In this document: positions 10,118 through 17,948 of the stretch, piece by piece
Layout: every line of letters starts with the position of its first letter
How positions within the stretch are numbered: the stretch's first letter is position 1
Source: Dyella_B sp035690825
GTDB lineage: Bacteria > Pseudomonadota > Gammaproteobacteria > Xanthomonadales > Rhodanobacteraceae
Direction: 5' to 3'
Assembly: GCF_051954575.1 (NCBI RefSeq)
Contig: NZ_JBQCHP010000124.1
Span: 6,830 to 70,829, forward strand
DNA: 64,000 nucleotides
The notes under the pieces: generated by a model
Told to the model about the DNA's origin: nothing
What the model saw: only the letters and a program-made list of their open reading frames with translations
The model's database searches: none
Program-made: the position numbers and the translations under genes

Positions 10118-12067
10118 TCAGCCGCTAGACGAGGCTTCGGATTCGTTTTGCCAGTACACGGCGTAGCGTTCGCCGTAGATGTCCTTCAAGGGTGCTACTG
10201 CGACGGCGCCGTTACGGGTGCTTGCCTCAAAGCGCAGTTCATCGGCGGCGACCACGCGCATCCAGTCGGTACTCTGCGCCGAGGCGGCCGCGATGCGCAC
10301 CGGCGGTTGCGCCGGCGGCTCCGGTTCCGGGCCGGTGCCGTAGCCGCCGTATTGCATGGCATGCGTCACGCCTTGCGTACCCAGTCGCGCGCCCAGCACC
10401 AGCGGGCCATACAGCATGGCGACCTGGCTGTCGTCGCCCGGCAAGGTCATGGTGTGCAGCCGCATCGGCAAGTCGAGCTCGATGCGGTCACCGTCATGCC
10501 ATTCGCGCTGCAGGCTCAGATAACTGCCGGGTGACGCGAAGACATCCAGGATTTGGCCATTTACGCGCACTTTGGCATCGGGACCGATCCAGGAAGGAAT
10601 ACGCAGGTGCAGCGCAAAGTGCTTCGGCTGCGCCAGCTTCAAGGCAAGCTGCGTGCGCGGTTCGCGCGGGAAGCGCGTCTCCTGCCGCAGCGTAAGCTTT
10701 TGTTGCGTCCAGTTGAGCTCGGAAGGCACGAACAGGTTGACGTACAGATCGTTGTCGTCGTGGAAATAGATATTGCCGTTGAAACGGGCGAATTCTTCCG
10801 CGCCGGTGCCGGTGCAGCACCAGAACGAATCGGTGGGCGAGTTGTAGAACTTGGTGGCGCCGCTGCGTAGCGGATAGAAGTAGAGCTTCATGCCATCGGC
10901 GTCCTGCGTGCCGAGGCGTGCGTTGTACAAGGTACGCTCGTAGTAATCGAAGGCGCGCGGATCGCCGTTCCAGGTGTAGACGTGGCGCGTAAGCTTCAAC
11001 AAGTTGTACGCCACGCAGGATTCGGCCGTATACAGGCCCAGCTGCCCTTTCAGGTCGCCCGGAGCGGTGTGCCAGAATTCATCGTTGCTGGAGCCGCCCG
11101 TTGCATAGGTGCGGTGTTGCGTGACCGTTTCCCAGAAAAATTCTGCCAGGCGCCGGTAGCGCGGCTCGCCGGTGAGTTCGTAGCGGCGCGCGGCGCCGAT
11201 GATCTTGGGCACCTGCGTGTTGGCGTGCAGGCCCTGCAATTCGTCGCGATAGGAAGCCAGCGGATCGAACAGCGACGACTGGTCGAAGCGATGCGCGGCG
11301 TCACGATAGCTCTCATTGCCGGTGATGGCATACAGCTCGTACATCGAGTCGTTGATGCCGCCGAACTCGGTCTTCATGATGCTCGCCATCTGCGCATCGG
11401 AAAAACCGTTGAGCCAGCGCGCCACCCAATTACCCATACCGATCGCAACCTGCAACGCCTGCTGGTTGCCGGCCAGCCGATACATGTCGAGCATGCCGGC
11501 GTGGATCTTGTGGATCGTATAGAACGGCGCCCATACCTTCTGCCCGCTACCCAGGCGGTCGAAGAAGCTTTCCGGGAAAGCGCTGAGATAGCCGTTGGGA
11601 CGCTGGCACTTCGCCAGCGCGGCCACCAGTTCGTCGCCGCGGGCCTTGAGCGCTTCATCGCCGTCGCTGGCGTAAGCCAGCGCGCAGGCCGACAGATAAT
11701 GGCCGCCGGTGAAATGACCGCGCAGTTCGCAATCGGGCTTTTCCCAGCCACCCAGCGGCGCCGCGTGCGAGGGCAAGCCCGCCTGCAGGCGGAACGTATG
11801 CGCCAGCCGGTCGATCGGCAGGCTTTGCAGATAGCGCCGGTTGATAGCTGCCGCGCGGGTGAATTCGCTGTCCAGCAGGCGCACCTGGTCCAGCGCGAAC
11901 GGCTGCACGCAGCGCACCGGCCGGTCGGGCACGGCTTGCTTGGATGTCGCCGCCTTGGCCGGTTCGGCCATGTCGAACGCGCGCGTACGCGGTGCGATCG
12001 CTGCCGCGGCCAGTGCCGCCGCCGCGCCTTTCAAGAACTTCCTGCGTGGATCTTCCCCGTGCTGCAT
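10118..12067 (-). CDS. GH127 (DUF1680) beta-L-arabinofuranosidase-type glycosidase
   Basis: A 649-residue secreted glycoside hydrolase. The N-terminus has a twin-arginine signal (RRKFLKGAAAALAAAAI), so export by the Tat pathway is likely. The (alpha/alpha)6 catalytic region carries family landmarks: ESCVAYNLLKL with Glu and Cys two apart, and FWCCTGTGAEEF with a Cys pair. In GH127 these residues bind zinc, and the first Cys of the pair is the nucleophile. The family removes terminal beta-L-arabinofuranose from plant glycans or extensin-type sugars. It is transcribed just ahead of the TonB receptor. The leader region up to 12525 holds an R3 repeat. The exact substrate is not readable. Confidence 0.9.
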   Translation of the reverse strand: MQHGEDPRRKFLKGAAAALAAAAIAPRTRAFDMAEPAKAATSKQAVPDRPVRCVQPFALDQVRLLDSEFTRAAAINRRYLQSLPIDRLAHTFRLQAGLPSHAAPLGGWEKPDCELRGHFTGGHYLSACALAYASDGDEALKARGDELVAALAKCQRPNGYLSAFPESFFDRLGSGQKVWAPFYTIHKIHAGMLDMYRLAGNQQALQVAIGMGNWVARWLNGFSDAQMASIMKTEFGGINDSMYELYAITGNESYRDAAHRFDQSSLFDPLASYRDELQGLHANTQVPKIIGAARRYELTGEPRYRRLAEFFWETVTQHRTYATGGSSNDEFWHTAPGDLKGQLGLYTAESCVAYNLLKLTRHVYTWNGDPRAFDYYERTLYNARLGTQDADGMKLYFYPLRSGATKFYNSPTDSFWCCTGTGAEEFARFNGNIYFHDDNDLYVNLFVPSELNWTQQKLTLRQETRFPREPRTQLALKLAQPKHFALHLRIPSWIGPDAKVRVNGQILDVFASPGSYLSLQREWHDGDRIELDLPMRLHTMTLPGDDSQVAMLYGPLVLGARLGTQGVTHAMQYGGYGTGPEPEPPAQPPVRIAAASAQSTDWMRVVAADELRFEASTRNGAVAVAPLKDIYGERYAVYWQNESEASSSG

Positions 12068-12332
12068 GCCGCTCCCCGATGACGATGATGACCGCCGCGC
12101 CGCAATGCATGGCGCACATGCGCATGCTGGCGGGATGGTTTCATCGTGCCGTAATAATTGGCGGAGCGTCTTGTTTCAATTGCCGGACGTGGATGCGGAA
12201 TTTCGCACAATGCGTGTCGCTGTTCACGGATGGATAACCGAATGCGTAAGGGGTGATAGCAATCCAGGTATCGCAATGCGCGTGTGTCGCCATGTTCAAC
12301 GTGAACAAATATGGATCGCTTGCCGTGATCGG

Positions 12333-12454
12333 CCCCCTCCCCTGCGTAGTAGGGGAGGGTTGGGGTGGGGCCAAGCAACCTCGCGACGAATTCACGCTAT
12401 GCGGCAAGCTCGTGCAACCCCACCCCGGCTCCCCCTGCACGCAGGGGAGGGAGT
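12333..12454. repeat. R3 repeat, full-length copy with two facing hairpins
   Basis: Begins with CCCTCCCCTGCG..AGGGGAGGG and ends with CCCCTGCACGCAGGGGAGGG. Between them, GGTTGGGGTGGGG and CAACCCCACCCC face each other around a centre reading AAGCAACCTCGCGA...GGCAAGCTC. The same layout recurs at 36946-37064 and 61936-62086. It occupies the gap between the GH127 and beta-helix genes; the rest of 12068-12525 shows no gene. Confidence 0.75.
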
Positions 12455-12525
12455 ACATCATGGCCCACAAAAACGCCCTCTTCCCGAAGAAAGAAGGCGC
12501 CTTTGCCCATCACCCAAGCGTTACA

Positions 12526-13674
12526 TCACTTCATCGGCGAGATCGTGTTGTTCGACACCAGGACGTTGGTCGCCGTGCTGGCCACCGTGACATCGCGCGG
12601 ATCCCAACCTTCGGTATAGATCGACTGGTTGTGCTGAATGAACCACAAGGCGTAGTTCCATTCGATGGTATTGCCGACCACCTGCATATTGTTGGTAGTG
12701 CTCGCAATGCTCACGCCAAACAGATAATTCGCGGTGATATTGCTGTTGTTGATCGTGACGTTGTTCGCACCGCCGACGTACACGCCAAAGCCCTGATTGT
12801 TCTGGATCGTGTCGTTGTTCATCGACAGGCCCGACACGTTGTTGTGCACTTCCAGGCCGTTGCCCACGTTGTTGGCCAGCGTGGTGTTCTCCAGGCGCAC
12901 CTGCATCGTGGTGCCCTGCGTCGCCGGCTCGATGTCGATGCCGGACTGCGGCGCCGCGCCGTTGGAACCGGTGAAACTGCTGTTGACCACGTACACCTGC
13001 ACCGCCGGCAGAATCGACAGACCCTGACGGCGATTGTTGTTGGATTTCACGTTGTTCAGCGTCACGCCGGTCGAGCGTACCAGCGTGGTGCCTGAACCCG
13101 ATGCGCCGACCACCAGGCCGTCGCCCCAGCAGTTGGACACGGAAATGTCATGGACGTAGACGGTGCTGGACGCGGAGATGTTGATGCCATAGCCCCACTC
13201 GCCGGTGGTGCCCAGGTGCTGCGTACGCTCACCGACGATGCTGCCGCCAGCGATCTCCACATTGTTCACGCCCCACGCCTTCACTACCCAGTAGCGGGAA
13301 GCGCCGTTGGGAATGGCCTGCAGCGTTGCGCCGGTGTCGAGCAGCAGACGTGTGTGCGAGTGCAAGCTGATGCCGGTCAGCGCGTTGATCATGTACGTAC
13401 CGGCCGGTACTTCGACGGTGCCGCCGGTGGACGGCAAGGCATTGATCGCCGCCTGGATCGCCGCGGTGTCGTCCGTGGTGCCATTGCCCATCGCACCGAA
13501 GTTCTTCGCGTTGAGCGCGGTGGCGCCAATCGTCAGCGTCGGCGTCGCGTTCCACCACGGCGTGGCAGCGGCCGGCAAGGCAAAGGCCGAAAGCGCGAGC
13601 GAGGCGGCGACGGCTGCGAAAAGCTTGCAGCTGCGCGTGAAGTTAAATTTGCGTGTATTGTTTGAACTGAACAC
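12526..13674 (-). CDS. Secreted right-handed parallel beta-helix protein (pectin-lyase-like fold)
   Basis: About 382 residues. After a signal peptide (LFAAVAASLALSAFALPAAA) comes the pectate-lyase-3 type opening NFGAMGNGTTDDTAAIQAAI. Many short Asn-rich coils follow (GLEVHNNVSGLSMNNDTIQN, GVYVGGANNVTINNSNITAN), typical of right-handed beta-helices such as GH28 and polysaccharide lyases. I could not identify a polygalacturonase Asp triad, so the activity is left open. There is no ATG near the signal peptide. I chose the GTG at 13674 because AGGGGG lies 5 bases upstream; frames further upstream would add an implausible N-terminus. It adjoins carbohydrate genes on the same strand, suggesting a polysaccharide substrate. 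Confidence 0.75.
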   Translation of the reverse strand: MFSSNNTRKFNFTRSCKLFAAVAASLALSAFALPAAATPWWNATPTLTIGATALNAKNFGAMGNGTTDDTAAIQAAINALPSTGGTVEVPAGTYMINALTGISLHSHTRLLLDTGATLQAIPNGASRYWVVKAWGVNNVEIAGGSIVGERTQHLGTTGEWGYGINISASSTVYVHDISVSNCWGDGLVVGASGSGTTLVRSTGVTLNNVKSNNNRRQGLSILPAVQVYVVNSSFTGSNGAAPQSGIDIEPATQGTTMQVRLENTTLANNVGNGLEVHNNVSGLSMNNDTIQNNQGFGVYVGGANNVTINNSNITANYLFGVSIASTTNNMQVVGNTIEWNYALWFIQHNQSIYTEGWDPRDVTVASTATNVLVSNNTISPMK

Positions 13675-14057
13675 AAAAGCCCCCTGGGCGCCTCGCGGCG
13701 CTGACTTACTTTTCACCTTGAAAACCCCGATTAATTCGTCAACAACGGGGCTAAAGATGCGGTACGGGCCCGTGAAACCGCAAATGTGAAAGGCTGCATT
13801 CGCTCGCAGAAAATGAATTTTGCGTGTACGCCGCCTGGTGGCGGCGTAAAGACTGTGACGACGGGCAGGTTTTTCGTGAGGGGCAATCCGTCTTACCAAG
13901 GATGCTCTGATCTATTCCCCGCAGGCGTTACCGGCCCTGTCTGCGCGCATCTGTTCGGCGCGCTGCCTCGACGATGCGCCAGTACACTCCTTCGCTCTTC
14001 CTTGTCTGGCGGGCAAACAGCTCCCAGCGCGGGCCACGCAAATAGTGTAAACAGGCC
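13675..14057 (-). promoter_or_regulatory. Structured 5' leader of the beta-helix gene
   Basis: On the transcribed strand this 380-bp gap contains three hairpins. The first is a 9-bp GC stem at 13827-13848. The second is AGCCCCG paired with CGGGGTT at 13723-13752, followed by a short T-run. The third is a GCGCC-GCGA-GGCGC stem with a GNRA-type loop at 13688-13701, just before the AGGGGG ribosome-binding site. They suggest RNA-level control, but they match no riboswitch class I recognise. A duplicated 38-bp sequence lies at 14023-14060. Confidence 0.35.
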
Positions 14058-14060
14058 CTA
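14023..14060. repeat. Short dispersed repeat, copy 1 of 2
   Basis: The sequence from CCCAGCGCGGGCCACGCAAA through TAGTGTAAACAGGCCCTA recurs at 37104-37150, where an extra 9 bp (a local duplication around ACGCAAATC) is present. Here it abuts the 3' end of the roadblock gene and overlaps its last codons. Confidence 0.7.
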
Positions 14061-14468
14061 GCTTGCCTGCGCCGATTCGGCGAATTCGGCTTCCATCACG
14101 TCCTTCGCGCACATCTTGGCTAGGCCCAGCACCAGGCCAAGATTAATTTCGTGTTTGGCGAGGATCGAAAGAATCAGCGGACTCTTGCTGCCGGCCACTT
14201 TGCACAGCACCAGCTTGTGCGCATCCCCTTCGATCAACAGATAGTTGAGCGCATCGGAGGCGATTTCACGCAGCACGCTATTGGAAAGTGCCACCAGCGA
14301 ACTGCTCATGGCAGCGAACTTGTTCACCGGCAAGGTCGAACGGAACCGCTCCGCGTACGAACGCCCATCGCGCAGCGCGAACATCGCCGCTTCCACCCCG
14401 TCGCAGCGATGCAGCAAGGTATCCAGTGCGCGGTGACAACGCGGCTGGGTTGGCAGCACGATGCTCAT
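14058..14468 (-). CDS. Roadblock/LC7-domain protein
   Basis: A 136-residue single-domain protein of the roadblock/LC7 superfamily, the family that includes MglB, the partner and GAP of the bacterial small GTPase MglA. The core VNKFAAMSSSLVALSNSVLR followed by LNYLLIEGDAHKLVLCKVAG and ILAKHEINLGLVLGLAKM matches the central helix, two strands and last helix of the fold. The start at 14468 overlaps the GTPase stop by 4 bp (ATGA), so the pair is translationally coupled. A regulatory or scaffolding role toward the adjacent GTPase is inferred from that coupling. It is the last gene of a five-gene operon. Confidence 0.85.
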   Translation of the reverse strand: MSIVLPTQPRCHRALDTLLHRCDGVEAAMFALRDGRSYAERFRSTLPVNKFAAMSSSLVALSNSVLREIASDALNYLLIEGDAHKLVLCKVAGSKSPLILSILAKHEINLGLVLGLAKMCAKDVMEAEFAESAQAS

Positions 14469-15028
14469 GTCGCTCTTCCTTTGCTGGTGTGGCCGAAACC
14501 GAATTCGAGCAGTGTCAGCAACACCTCGAACAGCTGCACGACGTCGTCGCGGCGCCGGGCATCCATCGCCGTTACCGGCGCCACCAGGCCCTGCGCGTGC
14601 AAGGCTTGCTGGCAGCGCAGGCCCAGCGCGTGCGAAGGTTCGTCGCTTTTGTTGATCGCCACCACCAGCGGAATGGACGCCAGATCCTCGCGATAGGTTT
14701 CCAGCGTTTCGGCCAGCCCATCGATGGCGCCCTCGCTGCTGGCATCCACCAGCACGATTGCGCCGAACAAACCGGCGCGCACCACATCGAACATGTAACT
14801 GAAGCGCGATTGGCCCGGCAGCCCGTACAGCAGCAGGCGCCCGTTGTCGCCGTCCAGGCGAAGTTCGCCGTAATCCAGCGCGACGGTGGTGGTGTCCTTG
14901 GTCTCTTGCAACGCATCCGTGCAAGGCACGTCGGTGGAAACCGGCGGGATATCGCTCAACGCCGCGATGCACGTCGTCTTGCCCGAGCCCGGGGCGCCCA
15001 TGAATACGATCTTGTAAACCTCGTTCAT
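14465..15028 (-). CDS. MglA/Arf-like small GTPase
   Basis: A 187-residue Ras-like GTPase. G1 is GAPGSGKTT (residues 11-19). The G3 region reads LYGLPGQ (67-73), in which the usual DxxG Asp is replaced, as happens in some bacterial MglA-type proteins. G4 is NKSD (125-128) and a G5-like TAMD follows. There is no membrane segment or obvious lipidation signal, so it is cytoplasmic. It overlaps its neighbours by 4 bp on both sides. In Myxococcus and in Streptomyces conservons, GTPases of this type pair with roadblock proteins as polarity or signalling switches. Here the input would be a phosphatase fusion rather than a kinase. Confidence 0.87.
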   Translation of the reverse strand: MNEVYKIVFMGAPGSGKTTCIAALSDIPPVSTDVPCTDALQETKDTTTVALDYGELRLDGDNGRLLLYGLPGQSRFSYMFDVVRAGLFGAIVLVDASSEGAIDGLAETLETYREDLASIPLVVAINKSDEPSHALGLRCQQALHAQGLVAPVTAMDARRRDDVVQLFEVLLTLLEFGFGHTSKGRAT

Positions 15029-15666
15029 CGCGCAAACCCGAATTTTTTCAGCAGTCGCGACGCCAGCGCGGACCATTTTTGTTTCAAGCCCGCGCCGGCC
15101 ATCTCGCCGTTGGACGTATACGCAAGCCGCTCCACCAATTGCGCTGCCATCAGCCGCTCCATGCATACCTCGATGTACTTGGCCGGCAAGCCAGTACGCT
15201 CGGCGATCTGCTCGATCGAATGCGCCTCTCTGGCGATGCACGCCAGCACGCGCCACCAGGGTTTTGGCCACTTGATGAAATCCAGCGGCCAGGCGTGCAG
15301 GCGAAAGCCCCAATGACCATCGGGCCGATACGTGTCATCGCGATCCAGACCCTTGAGTTGCTTGGTGGCATCGCTCAGCACGGCGAGCACTTCATGCGGA
15401 CGCAGCGGACGGTGGATGGCACCCTGCGGATGCAGCCGCGGCCGCTGCGCGCAACGCACCACTCTGGATGCGGTATCGGCCGTCGGCGCGGCATCGTTCG
15501 GCTGGTCCACGTTGACGAAACACACGTCGCACGGCCCTGCCTCGCTCACTTCCCAGGGATCCTGCAGATAGGGTTTGAGCAGGCCCAATATGGAGCGAAG
15601 CGCGCCCTTCTCTTCGATACCGAAGTTGGGGCAGGCAATTTTCAGCGAGCGTGTCTGGCCGAGCAT
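15025..15666 (-). CDS. Hypothetical protein with C-terminal winged-helix-like segment
   Basis: 213 residues, not recognised as a named family. The N-terminal half starts MLGQTRSLKIACPNFGIEEK and shows no motif I know. Residues around 140-185 (ACIAREAHSIEQIAERTG, then PAKYIEVCMERLMAAQLVER) read like a winged helix-turn-helix. That suggests a parallel with the DUF742 component of Streptomyces conservons, which is also winged-helix. The gene is coupled by a 4-bp overlap to the GTPase and follows a roadblock-like gene by 22 bp, so it belongs to the same functional unit. DNA binding is not established. Confidence 0.75.
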   Translation of the reverse strand: MLGQTRSLKIACPNFGIEEKGALRSILGLLKPYLQDPWEVSEAGPCDVCFVNVDQPNDAAPTADTASRVVRCAQRPRLHPQGAIHRPLRPHEVLAVLSDATKQLKGLDRDDTYRPDGHWGFRLHAWPLDFIKWPKPWWRVLACIAREAHSIEQIAERTGLPAKYIEVCMERLMAAQLVERLAYTSNGEMAGAGLKQKWSALASRLLKKFGFAR

Positions 15667-15688
15667 GGCGATCCGATGTGGACGTCGA

Positions 15689-16099
15689 TCAGACCGTCGC
15701 TTCCAGCGCCGTCATGCTGATGCGCGAGCGCGCCAGTACCATGCCGATATTGGCCGAAATGCGCGTCACGAACACGGCGACGTGGTTGGGGTTTTTCTTG
15801 GAGCGCAGGAACACGTGGATTAGGTTGGTGCTGAACACCACGATCTCGTTGAAGTAATGCGAACCGGCAGCGCGGTTGGTGATACCGCGGGATTTGTCGA
15901 ACAGCCGTTCGATTTCCACCACGTTCTTGCCCTGGAACAGATCGCCGGTCGCCGCCGCGACCAGGTCCAGCACTTCGCCGGGATGCGAGTCCACCGTTTT
16001 CACGCCGAGCAGGAAACCGCTCGTCATGTCCACGTAGCCGACCGCCAAGCAATCGGGAACGTCGCCTTGCACCGCAGCCAGCACTTTATCGAGTGACAT
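15689..16099 (-). CDS. Small roadblock-like protein
   Basis: 136 residues, the size of roadblock/LC7 proteins. It opens with MSLDKVLAAVQGDVPDCLAV and the pattern VGYVDMTSGFLLG, reminiscent of the first helix and strand of that fold. Later segments (EIVVFSTNLIHVFLRS, AVFVTRISANIGMVLARSRI) fit the remaining strands and helix. The match is weaker than for the downstream roadblock gene. The start has GAGG about 9 bases upstream. It sits 27 bp after the ATPase-phosphatase fusion gene and 22 bp before the winged-helix gene, all in one orientation. Confidence 0.75.
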   Translation of the reverse strand: MSLDKVLAAVQGDVPDCLAVGYVDMTSGFLLGVKTVDSHPGEVLDLVAAATGDLFQGKNVVEIERLFDKSRGITNRAAGSHYFNEIVVFSTNLIHVFLRSKKNPNHVAVFVTRISANIGMVLARSRISMTALEATV

Positions 16100-16126
16100 T
16101 GCATTTTCCTCTGTTTTGAAATGACA

Positions 16127-17284
16127 TCAGTGCCATTCACTGATCCGTCGCGCAAATTCGTGCACGAAGTTTTCCTGCGCGCCGGATTGAATGGCCATCG
16201 GGCGCGCGTAGCGCACTTTCTCGATCGCCTCGGCCGCGTCGTCCCCCAGCCACACCAGCACCGACGCCAGTACGGTGCCGGTACGGCCCAGTCCGCCGCG
16301 GCAATGCACCGCCACGCCGCGGCGATGCGCGATCGCGCCTTCGGCGATGCGGCAGATATCCAGCGCTTGCCTGAAATTCGGCGGCGCCAGGTCCGGAATC
16401 GGGAAGTGATGCATCTGCAGACCGAACTCGGCCGGTTCCGTGGCCGAATAAATGCATCGTTCCTCGGTGCAGATCAGCACTTGAATGCCCTTCTCCGACA
16501 AATGGCGATATTGCGCCGGCGCCGCCGCCGTCATGCCGGGACGGCTCATGCCGCACAACAGGCCGGGCACCAGCCACCACACGCCATCGTCCAGGCGCAC
16601 GCTGCGCGAGCGCATCGGCAGGCTGCAATTGCCGGTTTCGACGTAGATGTGGCCAGGATGCGTGGCGGGACGGCTAAAGAACTGCCGGCTGTCGCTGCAC
16701 TCCTGGATCGTGCCGCCGGCCAGCAGCGCGGTCTGCCCGCCCGCCTCCAGGCAATCGATACGGTTGTGCGTGGCGGCGATGACACAAGTCTGGTTCGCCA
16801 ATACCGCGATGCGCCGGCGCACCGCCATGGCCATGGCGTCGTCGAGGCCAGCGGTCGGTTCGTCCAGCAGATAGAGATTGGCCGGTTCGTGCAGCACGCG
16901 CATCACCGCGAGATAGCGCCGGATCGCACGCGGCCATGTTTCTATGGGGCTGGCGACGAGCGCGTGCGCATGATCGATGCCGGCTTCACCCATCCATGCG
17001 TCCGCCTGCTCATTCGATATGGACGTATGGACGTCCAAGATCACGCCCTGCTCAAGCATTGCGATCGCCGCGCATGCAGCCAGCAACGGCACTCCATGCC
17101 ATAAGATCGAGCCTCCGGTCCACAATGTTCGGTCGTTGCCAGCGATCGCATGCAACAGCGACGACTTTCCCGACCCGCCGCCACCCACCAGAAACAGCAG
17201 CCCGGGATCGTCCACCTTCAATTGGATCCGGTGGAGTACGGCCTGATTACCATGCCGGACTTCGACTTGATTAACGACCAACAA
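16127..17284 (-). CDS. Fusion of ABC-type ATPase and dual-specificity phosphatase
   Basis: 385 residues with two unrelated catalytic domains in one frame. Residues 2-200 are an ABC ATPase with Walker A GGGGSGKSS (34-42), Q-loop Gln79, Walker B LYLLDEPTAGLDD (137-149) and an H-loop (AATHNR). The signature LSGGQ is degenerate (TWPRAIRRYLAVMR). Residues from about 230 on are a cysteine phosphatase resembling dual-specificity enzymes: general-acid loop FPIPDLAPP and P-loop HCRGGLGRTGT with Cys328 and Arg334. Both catalytic motifs of the phosphatase look intact. No membrane domain or permease gene is nearby. TTG at 17284 is used because GGAGAGAAGG precedes it and no ATG is available. First gene of the GTPase/roadblock operon. 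Confidence 0.85.
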   Translation of the reverse strand: MLVVNQVEVRHGNQAVLHRIQLKVDDPGLLFLVGGGGSGKSSLLHAIAGNDRTLWTGGSILWHGVPLLAACAAIAMLEQGVILDVHTSISNEQADAWMGEAGIDHAHALVASPIETWPRAIRRYLAVMRVLHEPANLYLLDEPTAGLDDAMAMAVRRRIAVLANQTCVIAATHNRIDCLEAGGQTALLAGGTIQECSDSRQFFSRPATHPGHIYVETGNCSLPMRSRSVRLDDGVWWLVPGLLCGMSRPGMTAAAPAQYRHLSEKGIQVLICTEERCIYSATEPAEFGLQMHHFPIPDLAPPNFRQALDICRIAEGAIAHRRGVAVHCRGGLGRTGTVLASVLVWLGDDAAEAIEKVRYARPMAIQSGAQENFVHEFARRISEWH

Positions 17285-17496
17285 GGCCTTCTCTCCAGGC
17301 TGCTGGTGTTGTTCAAATCACCAGTAAAGCAACAATGTGCATAAGTCTGTTGCAGCGCAGCCGGGCGCGGAATGTTTGCTCAGGTCCACATCGAAGTCAG
17401 AACGGGACATGGCCGTTTAGGGGCGATGTGTTGGAGATATGCAGCCCCTGCAGTCTCAAATGTCGATTACCGCCGTTTGCGTGGTGTAACTGAACC

Positions 17497-17901
17497 GTCA
17501 TTCCGGCGAACGCCGGAATCCAGTCAAGAATGACGTGCGAAGCACACGATGCGAGAGGTTTTGTGTGCTTTGCACGGTGTACTTAAGGCAACACTGATCA
17601 AGTATCGCCGTCGTCACCAGGCCTGTCTGTTCGCAGGCCACAGGGCCGTCGGCGAAGGCAGACTGGCCGTCTATCGAGACGGGTACCTGCGGCATGTGGA
17701 CAGACAGGGCTGGCCCCACAGGTTGAATTTGAATGAGGGGGTGATGTCTGGAAGGCCCGCAGGCTGCGCCGCGCGGCTTGGCAAGACGGCCAGTCTTCCC
17801 GGCGCCACGCAGCGCACCCTGCGAGCCTTCCAGACATCATGACGACGGCGATACTTGATCAGTGTTGCCTTAAACTGGATTCCGGCGTTCGCCGGAATGA
17901 C
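17497..17901. repeat. R1 inverted repeat interrupted by an insertion
   Basis: The outer arms are a normal R1 pair (GTCATTCCGGCGAACGCCGG at 17497 and its complement ending at 17901). The spacing is about 405 bp instead of the roughly 115 bp of the comparable copy at 46336-46450. The excess is the element at 17583-17873. The region 17285-17496, upstream of the ATPase-phosphatase gene, contains no further feature I can support. Confidence 0.85.
17583..17873. mobile_element. MITE-like element with 34-bp perfect terminal inverted repeats
   Basis: The ends read TTAAGGCAACACTGATCAAG... and are exact inverted copies over 34 bp (17583-17616 and 17840-17873). TTAA stands at both ends, while the uninterrupted R1 copy at 46336-46450 has a single TTGA at the matching place, so TTAA (or TA) is the probable target duplication. 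Inside are two further stem-loops (about 17617-17720 and 17743-17839). No transposase fits in 291 bp, so it would have to move in trans. Confidence 0.8.
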
Positions 17902-17948
17902 GACAAGGTGAAGCCATACCCTACGGCGGATTTTGCGCCACCCAAGCC

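Noticed and set aside
17498..17719. Small minus-strand open frame within the MITE/R1 region
   Set aside because: Lies across terminal inverted repeats; typical spurious ORF in repeat DNA and no transposase motif.
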